From Diphasiastrum complanatum (lineage: Eukaryota > Streptophyta > Lycopodiopsida > Lycopodiales > Lycopodiaceae), in contig CM055096.1 of NCBI GenBank assembly GCA_029204225.1, positions 33,982,571-34,046,570 of the forward strand: DNA of 64,000 nt. Direction: 5' to 3'. Shown piece by piece: positions 44,934 to 54,340 of this stretch. Each line of letters opens with the position of its first letter. The first letter of the stretch is position 1. A program made the position numbers and the translations under genes. Under the pieces are notes generated by a model that saw nothing but the letters and a program-made list of their open reading frames with translations, had not been told where the DNA came from and did no database searches.

Positions 44934-45803
44934 CTATTTACTCTCCTCTTTCGCAAGCTTCATCTTACAATTCGGTGAAGTGCCCATACTTCTTGCAATA
45001 ATGACACTTCTCTTTCTTCTTTTGAGTGTTGACATTTTGACCTCCATTAGGCTTTTGCTCATCCTTGGAAGGAGGCTTTCCCTTTCCTTTTGATTTGCCT
45101 TTTCCCTTGCCTTTTCAGAAGAAAGCTTGATCTTGTTGAGTGTCACCCACAAAGTTTTGTCTTATTTGCTCCTCTTGAAGAAGCAGCCCAACAAGTTCAT
45201 CAAAGGAGAGTTGATGTCCCCTAAGAGAGATACTCTAAGATGAAACAAATGGAAGATAAGAGGAAGGTAATGAGTTGAGAGTGATGGAAACAAATTGAGC
45301 ATCCTCAATTATCTCATCAATATTGAGAAGCTCCTCACGAAGATCCTTGATCTTCGTCAAGTGATTGGTCACTTGATCCCCTTCTTGCATCTTCAACAAA
45401 GAAAGTTGACTTTTGAGATACACCACTCTTGCTAGATTTTTCACTCTATACATAGTATAAAGTGTATCCCACGCACTTTTAGATTTCTTACAAGACCTAT
45501 TATGAGGTAAGATAGATCTTTTCACAGCAAGAGCAAGCATAGAATGTGCTTGTGCATCCTTTCTATCCCACTTCTTTTGTTCTTCCAAAGATGTAAAAGA
45601 TGATGTTGATGATGATGATCCACAAGGTGTAGAAGTGCCAAAGAAGGAGGCCTTTCCTCATCACCAATTACCAAATCCCATAGCCCTTTCGCTATGAGAA
45701 AATTCTTCATCATGTAACTCCAAAATGAGTAGTTTGTGTCGTCCAATCGATCTTCACTAGACAAAGAACCGATAGCTTTTAATTCTTTACCCATTACCTC
45801 CAA
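44934..45803 (-). pseudogene. Copia gag
   Basis: Reading downward: IGSLSSEDRLDDTNYSFWSY and KNFLIAKGLWDLVIGDEERP (gag start), then after a frameshift AWDTLYTMYRVKNLARVVYL, KSQLSLLKMQEGD and ITLNSLPSSY (UBN2 domain), then CHYCKKYGHFTEL, a zinc knuckle that lost its last cysteine to a stop. No LTR or primer site precedes it, and no pol follows; unrelated sequence begins at about 44930. Confidence 0.85.
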
Positions 45804-45984
45804 CAGAATTTAAGTTTGTTTCAAGTCTAACTATAAAGTATACATAAAAGTATTGCGATGAATATAAAAAAGAATGAGTGCAATTGAATTTAAGTATTAA
45901 TAATCATAGATCATTCTCATCATTTACGTCATTCTCGTCATCATACAAGTCTTGACACTAATCTGAATCTAGGTCTAGGTATAA
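45804..45984. other. Junction between copia gag and CACTA tail
   Basis: On the minus strand the CACTA reading text ends in an acidic run (QDLYDDEND and NDEND, 45950-45890) followed by AT-rich DNA up to the gag start. No terminal repeat of either element is visible. Confidence 0.35.
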
Positions 45985-46200
45985 TCATAGATTTCTGATC
46001 GTGTCTCTTTGATGATGTGAGATACTCTCATATTCAATCTTCTTTTCTTCTAATTCTATCTCATCCAAATGTGGAGGCCTCAAATTACCCCCAATTTGGT
46101 CTTGTACCATCGTACGAATCTCATCATTTCCATTTGTACCTTCTTCTCCCATCATTTCCACATCATTTGGAGTTTGGATGAGTAGTTCAGGTTCTTCCAA
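45985..46200 (-). pseudogene. CACTA transposase C-terminal tail, continued from 53018
   Basis: The minus-strand text EEPELLIQTPNDVEMMGEEG, HLDEIELEEKKIEYES is an acidic tail. It joins in frame with KDIVEL at 53018-53040 when the gypsy element between them is removed. It ends in stops and an Asp/Asn-rich run. Confidence 0.6.
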
Positions 46201-46201
46201 A

Positions 46202-47212
46202 TGTGGAGTCTCATGATCCCACATTATCCGAGTTATTGTTATATATTGTAAAAATTTTCAATTTTTATACATGTAAATGTGCTATAGTGCCTAAATTCAT
46301 GTAAAGGCCTATTTGCACTTTGTAAATTCACTTTTAGGGTAGAATTTGCGACTTCTATAGAGACGCAGTAGCGGATCTCAACCGACATTTTGACGGTTGG
46401 TAAACAAGATTGAGACTGGTGATCGTTCTTATAAGGTCGACATTTCGTGCCATTGTACTTATGCATTTGCACAATTCTGAGTATCAATAGAGAGAGAAGA
46501 GCAAGTTTCTATAACTTGAGCATACTTTCCCTCTGTCATCTTTTACAGCATTACTTCTTATCATTTGAGCGAATACACTCTATATGATCTGTAATTGTTT
46601 GTCATACTGTTCAGTTTGCGTCACACATATTTCTCATGTTTTACTGAATTTCAGCCACTCTAATGCAGATTTTCAGGCGTCGCCAACAAGCAACAATTCT
46701 GACTAATGTGTGCAGGGAATTAGTCGAAGCTGTTAAGCATAACCTTTAGCATAACTGCTTTCAATTCTGAATAAGCTATGTGTTTAGATAATGAACTTGT
46801 TTGATGCTTTGTTATGTTTGCTTCCTATGATAAGAACTAATTCGTTGTATTTGATTAAGAGGAATCTTTAGCCAATGCGATTTTGTTCGATGAATCTATT
46901 TGCTAGTTGTTGTCTGATCTGATTGCTTAACTGATACCGAAGAGCCTGAAAGATAAAGTAATCCCTATAATTACAGACCTTGACCAAATCGTTTCATCAT
47001 TGGTGTTTCTGGATGCCAATTTACCCAAATATATTTGGATAACCAGATATGTCGATGTAGTATTCACTGTGAATATTACACATCCCAATCCGTTTACCAT
47101 CATACATACATTTACCGTACAAAAGATGAGATTATTCTCTCTCTTGGGGAACGATCAAACCTTTTACTACTTGATTCATTGATTTTGTGAAAATCTATAA
47201 TGACTAGGCCAC
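46202..47212 (+). repeat. 5' LTR of the gypsy element
   Basis: Starts TGTGGAGTCTCATGATCCC. The first 547 bases match the right-hand repeat. The next ~460 bases are found only here and end TAGGCCACCACA just before a tRNA-Arg-like primer site TTTGGCGTCGTTGCCGAGGA (47217-47236). Two readings are possible: LTR 46202-47212 with a shortened partner, or LTR ending at 46748 with a long leader. Confidence 0.6.
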
Positions 47213-47216
47213 CACA

Positions 47217-47236
47217 TAATTTGGCGTCGTTGCCGA
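47217..47236 (+). other. Probable primer binding site, tRNA-Arg-like
   Basis: TTTGGCGTCGTTGCCGAGGA resembles the TGGCGCCGTTGCCGGGGA word that follows the 5' LTR of many plant gypsy elements (Athila/Tat types). Confidence 0.5.
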
Positions 47237-47390
47237 GGAGATGAATTTTATCTTTTGCAATATTTTAAGTGTATTACGTCTACGAATCTTTCTCATGTAA
47301 TGCATGTCAAGAACATACTCTCACACAACTATTGAACAGAAACATTTAGAGCGTGCATAATGATTAGAAGCATATAGGAAATCTAGAGAT

Positions 47391-48158
47391 TTGTATCTGC
47401 AGAATTTGCAAAACTCGCCAGTTAGAGCAAGATTAATACTTGAAGCGTTTGATGATATTCTAAACGCTACTACAACGTTTGTAGATTCATTTGAGAAAAG
47501 ATCTGTTGAAATACGAAGTTCTACAGATTCATCTGAATTAGATTCGTCTGATTTCACTTCCGAACCAAGCTTAGAATCAAAATCTTCTTCTTCAGAATCA
47601 TCATCTGAGCGTAGTCTAGATTCTGGTTCTCCAAGTCCTCCGAGTCCTCCAAGTTCAGCTAGTTCACCACCATCTACTAATATGGCTAACCCAGCGCCAC
47701 CCACGTCTACAAAAATCAGGTACGATTTCTTTAAGGGATCATCGTCTGAAGATGCGGATAGTTATTTGTCACAGTTTGAATCCATTACCATAGCAAACAA
47801 AGAACATACAGATGAGGGCAAAGTTAGAATTTTGTCAGGTCTTCTATGGAAGCAGGCTAGGATTTGGTACAGTCAATTAGTACCAAAAACGGTTAATACT
47901 TGGAACGCTTTAAAAGCAACATTCCTTAAATAGTTTAGAGAGATAAGATATTCCACTAGATTGTTGGCTCGGCTTAATTCTATTGAGAAAAAACCGAAGG
48001 AATCACTTAGGAAGTATACTTGTAGAGTTAAGAATTTAATAGGAAAGTTAGGAGCCCAGTTCTTGGACAGTTTGCCTAAGAAAATGGATCATTATTATCG
48101 ACATGGTTTGATAACTTCTTTGGAAGATGTCGTTGCCTCTGCCGAAGATCACCAATAG
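47391..48158 (+). pseudogene. Gypsy gag
   Basis: Text in order: LQNSPVRARLILEAFDDILN; a serine-rich stretch (residues ~45-95); IRYDFFKGSSSEDADSYLSQ, FESITIANKEHTDEGKVRI, ARIWYSQLVPKTVNTWNAL, the retrotransposon gag domain; then after a stop at 47933, RLNSIEKKPKESLRKYTCRV. The first ATG is at 47682, and the frame is open further upstream. A CCHC knuckle is not seen. Confidence 0.8.
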
Positions 48159-48699
48159 GAGAATTGTCTCAAGTTACAGTTTATATTGGAGACCATAAAT
48201 TTCTTATGGATTTTATAATATTAAGAACTACAAGACAATCGTCATATAAAGTGTTATTAGGATGACCATGGCTCTACCAAGTCGATGTCATAACCCACTG
48301 GAAGAAGAAGGAGATTACCTTCAGAGACTAGATGGAGACATCGACGGGGAAAAGTCACAAAAGAATTTCTATATCATGGGAAAAGGATAAGTACGAAGGT
48401 GAGACATCTGCATCATCCTCGAGCTATACTTCGGAGGATGAAGGGCTTCAGTCGGTAGGGACTGAGGAAGGGGAGAGATTTGTCACACTAAGTATACCTA
48501 CATACAGTAATAGAATAGAATATGTAGATAGAGGAGATTGTGGAGTTCTAAAGATTAGTGCTATCATAGTACTATAGATAGAATACTAATAGACTAAGGA
48601 TCCAGTATCAACTTAATAATAGAAACAATGGTTAAGGAATTAGGACTAGAAAAACAGATGCAGCCTATCACTTACCATGAAATCCATTTACAGACGCAT
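48159..48699 (+). pseudogene. Gypsy protease remnant and linker
   Basis: QSSYKVLLG, stop, PWLYQVDVITHWKKKEITFR matches the C-terminal part of retropepsin; the D-T/S-G active site is deleted. A following open stretch (48332-48577) is serine- and glutamate-rich linker without catalytic residues. Confidence 0.65.
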
Positions 48700-49421
48700 C
48701 CAAATGTATTTTAGTAGAGGAGCTAAAAGGTATTAGCGTAGTTTGCCAAGATTTTAGGAAACTTAATGCTACTACAACAAAGGATTATCATCCTCTACCG
48801 TATACAGATACTATTCTTGACCAGATAGTTGGTTATGAACGTTATAGCTTTTTAGATGGATTCTCAAGTTATAACCAAGTCTTTATAAAGGAGGAAGATA
48901 GATCCAAGACCACTTTCACTAGTGATTGGGGGACGTACGTGTATACGCAAATTTCCTTTGGTCTTTGTAATGCAGCTTCCACATTCCAACGTATGATGAC
49001 AAATATTTTTTCAAAAAAATTCAAAGAAGTTTTTAGAAATTTTCATGGATGACTTTTGTGTCTATTCATCAACTAAAGACCATTTAGACGCATTAGAGAA
49101 AACATTGAGAAGATGTCAAGAGACATCTCTTAAATTGCATCCAGCTAAGTGTTACTTTGGGATGAGGGAAGGCATTTTGTTAGGACATAAAATTTTGAAG
49201 GATGGTATACAAGCCGACATCGAAAAAGTAAAAATGATTTTAGAGTTATTAAAACAAACTAATCTACGAGATCTTAGAGGTTTTCTAGGACACGTAGGAT
49301 ATTATCGTAGGATAATTAAGGATTATGCCATAATAGTAACTCCTTTAACAAGTTTATTAAGAAAGTCTGTTGAGTACCATTGGTCGCACGACCATCAACA
49401 AACTTTTGATCAATTGAAATA
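48700..49421 (+). pseudogene. Gypsy reverse transcriptase
   Basis: VCQDFRKLNATTTKDYHPLP, YSFLDGFSSYNQV, FGLCNAASTFQRMM, then after a +1 shift near 49030 FMDDFCVYSSTKDHL with the catalytic aspartates, KLHPAKCYFGMREGILLGH, LRGFLGHVGYYRRIIKDYA. Domains are complete apart from the frameshift and the lost N-terminus. Confidence 0.9.
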
Positions 49422-49945
49422 GTCATTAGCAGAAGCCACTAGAGTTAGACTTCCAAATTGGGCTAAAAAGTTCCATTTATATGTAAATATATCATCGTTT
49501 GCACTGGGTGTAGTGCTTAGTCAGAAATATGACCAAATTATAGATTACCCAATTTATTATGCGGGTAGGCAACTCGCTGCATCCGAAAAATTTTTTCGCT
49601 ACAGAACGAAAAGCACTAAAAATGATTTATTCAGTAAAGAAATTTAGACATTATCTTTTAGGATACCCTTTCGTTTTTCACATAGATCACTACGCATTAA
49701 AACATCTAGTGAATAAACTTGATCGTTCAGGCAGGGTAGCTAGATGGGTATTATTATTAGATGAGTTTAATTATGAAGTAGAATTAAGAAGAGGCAAGGA
49801 TCATCAAAATGCTGATTACATATCCCGCCTCCAAATGAAAAATCAGTTTGAACCCATTTTTGATGAATTTCCGGATGAACGTATAATGCGTATCCAATTG
49901 GAAACATCAATTTATATGCACATTATTAACTTTTTACAGGACTAG
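49422..49945 (+). pseudogene. Gypsy RNase H
   Basis: FHLYVNISSFALGVVLSQ (the first catalytic aspartate of the usual D-A-S is N here), YAGRQLAASEKFF-like text across a frameshift at about 49590, then ERKALKMIYSVKKFRHYLLG, HIDHYALKHLVNK, RVARWVLLLDEFNYEVELR and NADYISRL. Confidence 0.88.
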
Positions 49946-50008
49946 ATTTATCCTGAATATTTTAATAAACAGCAAAAAACTGTTTTTCTTTCCAAAGTAG
50001 GACCTTAT

Positions 50009-50933
50009 ATGATTGTAAATACAATATTGTATAAGTTAGGAGCTGACGATAGTCTCCGTCGATGTTTAGAACCAACCGAGAAAACCACTGTAATAAGTGC
50101 ATTACATGAGGAAGATTCGAGGGGTCACTATGCTCTTAAAAACACTGCAAAAAAAAATTTCAATGCTAAATATTGGTGGCCTACCGTCTATAGAGATGTT
50201 AAATTAATCATTTAAAGATGTGATGCATGTTAGAGGATGGAGAAACCCAGCTTTGTGACAATTGGCCGCTTACTCCAATTATTCCCTTAGCACTCTTTGA
50301 GAAGTGGGAGATAGATTTTGTAGGGCCTATCAAATCGATCACGCGTAAAACTTGTCGTCGTTACATTCTCGTTGCCACGGACTATGCTACCAAGATGGTA
50401 GAGGCCGAAGCCACAATCAAGAACGATGCTAAGACTGTAGTAAAATTTTTATTCCAAAACATTATCACGTGATATGGATGTCCCTTAGAACTCGTTAGCG
50501 ATAGGGGAACCCATTTTCTTAATCAGACCATCGAGGCCATGTTGTCATTTTTTTCTATTACACATCGCCAGCCCACTCCATATAATCCAAAGCAAATGGG
50601 CTTACGGAACGGGCAAATGGAATTTTGTGTAAAATTTTGAATAAAGTAACGGAAACACATTGTTCTGATTGGGATCAGAAGTTACCATTTGTCTTATGGG
50701 CATACACAACTGCTGAAAAGATTACAACTAGGCGGACTCCATATTATCTTGTGTATGGAATGCATCCCATACCAATAGAATTCGAAGTTCCGACGTTTCG
50801 CATTAGTAATGAAGAGCAAATGGATGAACACGATAGTCTCCGGGAGCGAATGACATCTTTGACGCAACTGGAAGAGGATCATCGTCAATCGAGACTGAAC
50901 GAGTTCAGAAAAAGAAAAGAAATTTTCAACTAA
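50009..50933 (+). pseudogene. Gypsy integrase
   Basis: Zinc-binding region EEDSRGHYALKNTAKKNF, KYWWPTVYRDVK, stop, RCDAC. Core: WEIDFVGPIKSI, YILVATDYATKMVEAEA (first D), LELVSDRGTHFLNQT (second D) after a stop at 50470, then in a shifted frame KANGLTERANGILCKILNKV with the catalytic glutamate. QKLPFVLWAYTTAEKI and PYYLVYGMHPI follow. All three acidic residues are encoded, but in three separate frames. No chromodomain is seen. Confidence 0.9.
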
Positions 50934-50984
50934 TCCGTTAAGAAAATAAAAATTAAACGAGGGGACTAAGTGCTTCTGTATGAT

Positions 50985-51740
50985 AACAGACACATGTTGT
51001 TTCCTGAGAAAAAATATGTCCGATCATTTTCACCCAAGTTTGCGAAAAATCCGACACCTTCGCTACATTTCTATTTTTGCTACATTTTTTGCGAAAATGC
51101 TGAAACCTTTGCTTCATTGTTCACTTTATTTTTGCAAAAAACCCGACACCATATTGGAATATGGTATATTACGTAAATTCACCATTGATAGAAACACAAA
51201 AATTGTGACACTTCCACCTTCGCATTTTTCGAGATTTTCCTTTGTTCCATTTTTGACCTTCGGGAATTTGTGAAAAAATATAACATTTAGCCAAAATGTT
51301 GCACATCATTTTGCACATACCTTTGTTTTCATCATGCTTTCATTTCACCGGTACAGAGGAAATATGCAAAAAACCCGACATATTTTCACCAACATATTTT
51401 CTCATACATTTTAACAAAGAAAACAATAGTCTTCGCTTTCAATATCACGAATTGTTTCATAGATTGTGTATATTATTATTTTCGCAGTTCAAAACTCACA
51501 ATGAGCTGAACTTTTGCGAACTAAGTGAAGCATTTGTGTATTTTGCTTATTTTATTTATTTATTTATTCATTTATTTTTTAATTGTTTTTAGGACTAGAT
51601 ACTTTTATTTTGAGTATGTACCTTCAAAATGAAGGACACGCTTCCATCTAATATTGGTCTAATCCACCGGTATACCATCAATACAACAAAAACCTCAAAC
51701 ACTTCTATTTTTTCGCTATCACTTTCCATCACTCTTGCTC
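50985..51740 (+). repeat. Non-coding stretch with repeated GCAAAAAACCCGACA words
   Basis: GCGAAAAATCCGACAC (51043), GCAAAAAACCCGACAC (51135) and GCAAAAAACCCGACAT (51366) recur in AT-rich DNA after pol. The same word occurs at 17402-17417 and a weaker form at 11530-11550, near the other gypsy pol. Confidence 0.6.
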
Positions 51741-51805
51741 TCTGATTTCTGAATTGTTATGATCAAGTTCTTTTCCGCCATCGCTGGTTTACAATTGCGA
51801 GCGTC

Positions 51806-52443
51806 ATGGCAATCGTATTCAAAACACTCCCAAAGCCAATTTTACCAATGTTACAACCATTGGCTATACGAGCACGAATTGAAGGACTTATTCAGTTCGA
51901 TCCATCAGTAATCCTTACGGACTTGTGCCATGAGCTGATCCGCAATTTGAGTGAAACAGAAGAAGGACATATTTCCACCACTGTCCGCGATTGAGAAATT
52001 ATTATTACAGAAGGATTTTACCGTCGTGCCTGAGGTTTGCCTATCGATGGCAATATGCCAGTTACAAAGCCAGACTTTCATCGCAGAAAGCGGAGATTTC
52101 CAAGAAGAAGCTTACCTTGAGAAATGGGGATATAAACTCTCTTACATCAGAGATCCCAATCTCAAAAGCTTTGTTCGCTTTGCTCTTGCTTCTATATTCT
52201 TACCTAAAGAGTACACGCATCTTGTAAACAACACATTGATCGATAACCCTCTCGCACCAATGGGGAATCAAGGAATGGGGGGATATCCGAATCTGTCATT
52301 CTAGGAAGATTATAATCAGAAGAATAATTATTTCCTTGCTACAAAAGGAATGACCTTAGAGCAAGTTAATGAAGAGAACGGAGCCCGAGCTAATGCTATT
52401 TTTCATGGCAAGCCAGCCAGCAGAAAGCAACAAAGAAGAATGT
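51806..52443 (+). pseudogene. Post-pol accessory frame of the gypsy element
   Basis: Between integrase and the 3' LTR two overlapping frames read as one protein broken by one frameshift near 51950: PKPILPMLQPLAIRARIEGL and SVILTDLCHELIRNLSE, then FPPLSAIEKLLLQKDFTV, EVCLSMAICQLQSQTF, FVRFALASIFLPKEYTHLV. After a stop at 52302 comes GMTLEQVNEENGARANAIFH. About 200 codons in all. No known domain is recognised and no signal peptide or membrane segment is evident. Plant gypsy elements with an additional ORF downstream of pol are known; whether this matches any of them needs a search. Confidence 0.5.
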
Positions 52444-52472
52444 AAATAAATTGTTTGTAAGCCACTGCAGTG

Positions 52473-52487
52473 CTGAGGAAGGGGATA
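52473..52487 (+). other. Polypurine tract of the gypsy element
   Basis: GCTGAGGAAGGGGATA region directly before the TGTGCAGCCTCATG start of the right-hand LTR. Confidence 0.6.
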
Positions 52488-53017
52488 TGTGCAGCCTCAT
52501 GATCCCACATTATCCAAGTTATTGTTATATATTGTAAAAATTTTCAATTTTTATACATGTGAATGTGCTGTAGTGCCTAAATTCATGTAAAGGCCTATTT
52601 GCACTTTGTAAATTCACATTTAGGATAGAATTTGCGACGTCCTATAGAGACAGTAGCGGACATTTTGATGGTTGGTAAATGACATTGAGGCTGGTGATCG
52701 TTCCTATAAGGTCAACACTTCGTGCCATTGTACTTACGCATTTGCACAGTTCTGAGTATCAATAGAGAGAGAAGAGCAAGTGTCTATAACTTGAGCATAT
52801 TTTTCCTTTGCCATCTTTTATAGCATTACTTCTTATCATTTGAGCGAATACACTATGTATGATCTGTAATTGTTTGTGACACTATTCTGTTTGCGTCACA
52901 CATATTCGTTCACTGAATTTCAACCACTCTAACGCAGATTTTCAGGCGTCGCCAGCAAAAAACAATTTTGCCTAATGTGTGCAGGGAATTAGCCGAAGCT
53001 GTTAAGCATAACCTTTA
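52488..53017 (+). repeat. 3' LTR of the gypsy element
   Basis: Starts TGTGCAGCCTCATGATCCC and matches 46202-46748 with scattered differences. It ends GCATAACCTTTA against TCCAA, the CACTA flank. Confidence 0.85.
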
Positions 53018-53557
53018 TCCAATTCAACAATATCTTTTCCTTCAAAGACATGTCGTTTTCTTGCATTAAGTTGGATCACATACCACCATCTTGGGTCTAT
53101 GTGATCTGGATAGAATATAATCTGCCAAAGAATTAAAAAAATTAAGTTAGTCTTATAAGATTGATACATAAATAATTGGATTGCAAATATTAATGGCATT
53201 GAAATTTTAAAGAGTCACTTGTTCGCAATGTCGTGGCAATACTAAAGTGCCATGAGAGTCCATCAATATACATTTCGTTGAGTCGACTGAGTTATCATTT
53301 CTAATCGTGGCGTTGCTTCCGCAATAGATGACCCTAAACCATTTTACGTCAAAAATAAAGTATTTGTCGTTAGTCTCGTAATCGACTTCATAAATATGTT
53401 GCAATGTGCCGACATAGTCTAGGTCGTCCGAAATGACATTAGGGTCCCTCACACTAGAACGACTCTCTTGTTGAAAGTTGGCCATTATACCACAATCATA
53501 TATACATCGCTTGTTGTCAACTCTCTCAACATGATAATGGTGTCCATATGCCCACAT
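53018..53557 (-). pseudogene. CACTA transposase, DUF4216-like region
   Basis: Reading downward: GHHYHVERVDNKRCIYDCGI, LQHIYEVDYETNDKYFIFDV, KWFRVIYCGSN, then after stops FYPDHIDPRWWYVIQLNARK and EGKDIVEL. This matches the DUF4216 module near the C-terminus of plant En/Spm (CACTA) transposases. At 53018 it is interrupted by the gypsy element and continues at 46200-45985. Confidence 0.72.
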
Positions 53558-54063
53558 GGTAGTGTATGATGTATACTAAAACACAAATAAAAACAAATGT
53601 GTATAGTTAAAAATAATATTTATATATTGAGTAGTACAAAAATAAAACTTCACAAAAATAATACTATACTAACCTTCCATCCACATCCACAAACAAATTT
53701 CCATTCTAATTCGGTCACTTCTTTTCCGTTTTCGGATGCTTTTAGCATCGTATCAAAAACTCATTCATGAGAGCATTTTAAAGGTAAAGGCTCCAAAGGT
53801 TCGTCGTTCTCCAACACTTTCCTTCTGCTTCGATTGATATTTCTTCTTCGTTTCAATGTTATGTTTCTTTCCTTTTTGGCTTCTTCATACCTTGAAATCC
53901 ACTTTCCCATTTGTCCATGGTTATATAATATGAACGTGTCAATTTTCTCCTTTTATTAGTGAAAGTCTCTTTTGCACACCATTTCCTTGTGGTACTTCAC
54001 CCTTAACACGTTCATCTTCTTCTTCACACCACATTTTTGGACTTGTAGGATGCAATTGTGAGA
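53558..54063. other. Spacer between DUF4218- and DUF4216-like regions
   Basis: On the minus strand this should encode the linker of the CACTA transposase or an intron; only short broken frames are seen (for example MGKWISRYEEAKKERNITLK near 53900). Confidence 0.4.
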
Positions 54064-54340
54064 TTATTTTGGTGATATAAAACAAAGATTCCTGTACAAG
54101 CCAACTTTCTGCAATGCTACCTTTTGGCCTTTCTTTTGTCTCACAAAGCCCTTCAAAACTTTCATAAAGCGCTCAAGGTAGAACATCCTTCTCGTGTGCA
54201 CAAGTACTGCAATTGATACTTCTTCGACCAAATGCACTAGAAGATGAACTTGTATATTAAAAAAGGAAGTTGAAAAATCTCTTTCCAACAAAACCATTTC
54301 GATCATTTGGATTTTTATAGAATCCAATTCACTTGCCAAG
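54064..54340 (-). pseudogene. CACTA transposase, DUF4218-like region
   Basis: Reading downward from 54340: LDSIKIQMIEMVLLERDFST, SFFNIQVHLLVHLVEEVSI, then RMFYLERFMKVLKGFVRQKK. This matches the conserved F-F-D-I-M-x-H-L-x-x-H-L … R-x-M-K-x-L-K block of DUF4218, which normally follows the TNP2 domain on the same strand. Here TNP2 starts at the next base in the opposite direction. Confidence 0.75.

Larger units (their letters stand above)
46201..53017 (+). mobile_element. Ty3/gypsy retrotransposon inserted in the CACTA transposase
   Basis: Direct repeats (46202-46748 and 52488-53017) flank gag, protease, RT, RNase H and integrase on the plus strand in gypsy order. The pentamer TCCAA occurs at 46196-46200 and 53018-53022, and excising the element restores a continuous CACTA reading frame (VEL|EEPEL). 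The left repeat appears to continue to ~47212, so the right LTR may be shortened. Several frameshifts inactivate pol. Confidence 0.85.

Noticed and set aside
47321-47704. 127-codon glycine/leucine-rich frame on the minus strand
   Set aside because: Antisense shadow of the serine-rich part of gypsy gag.
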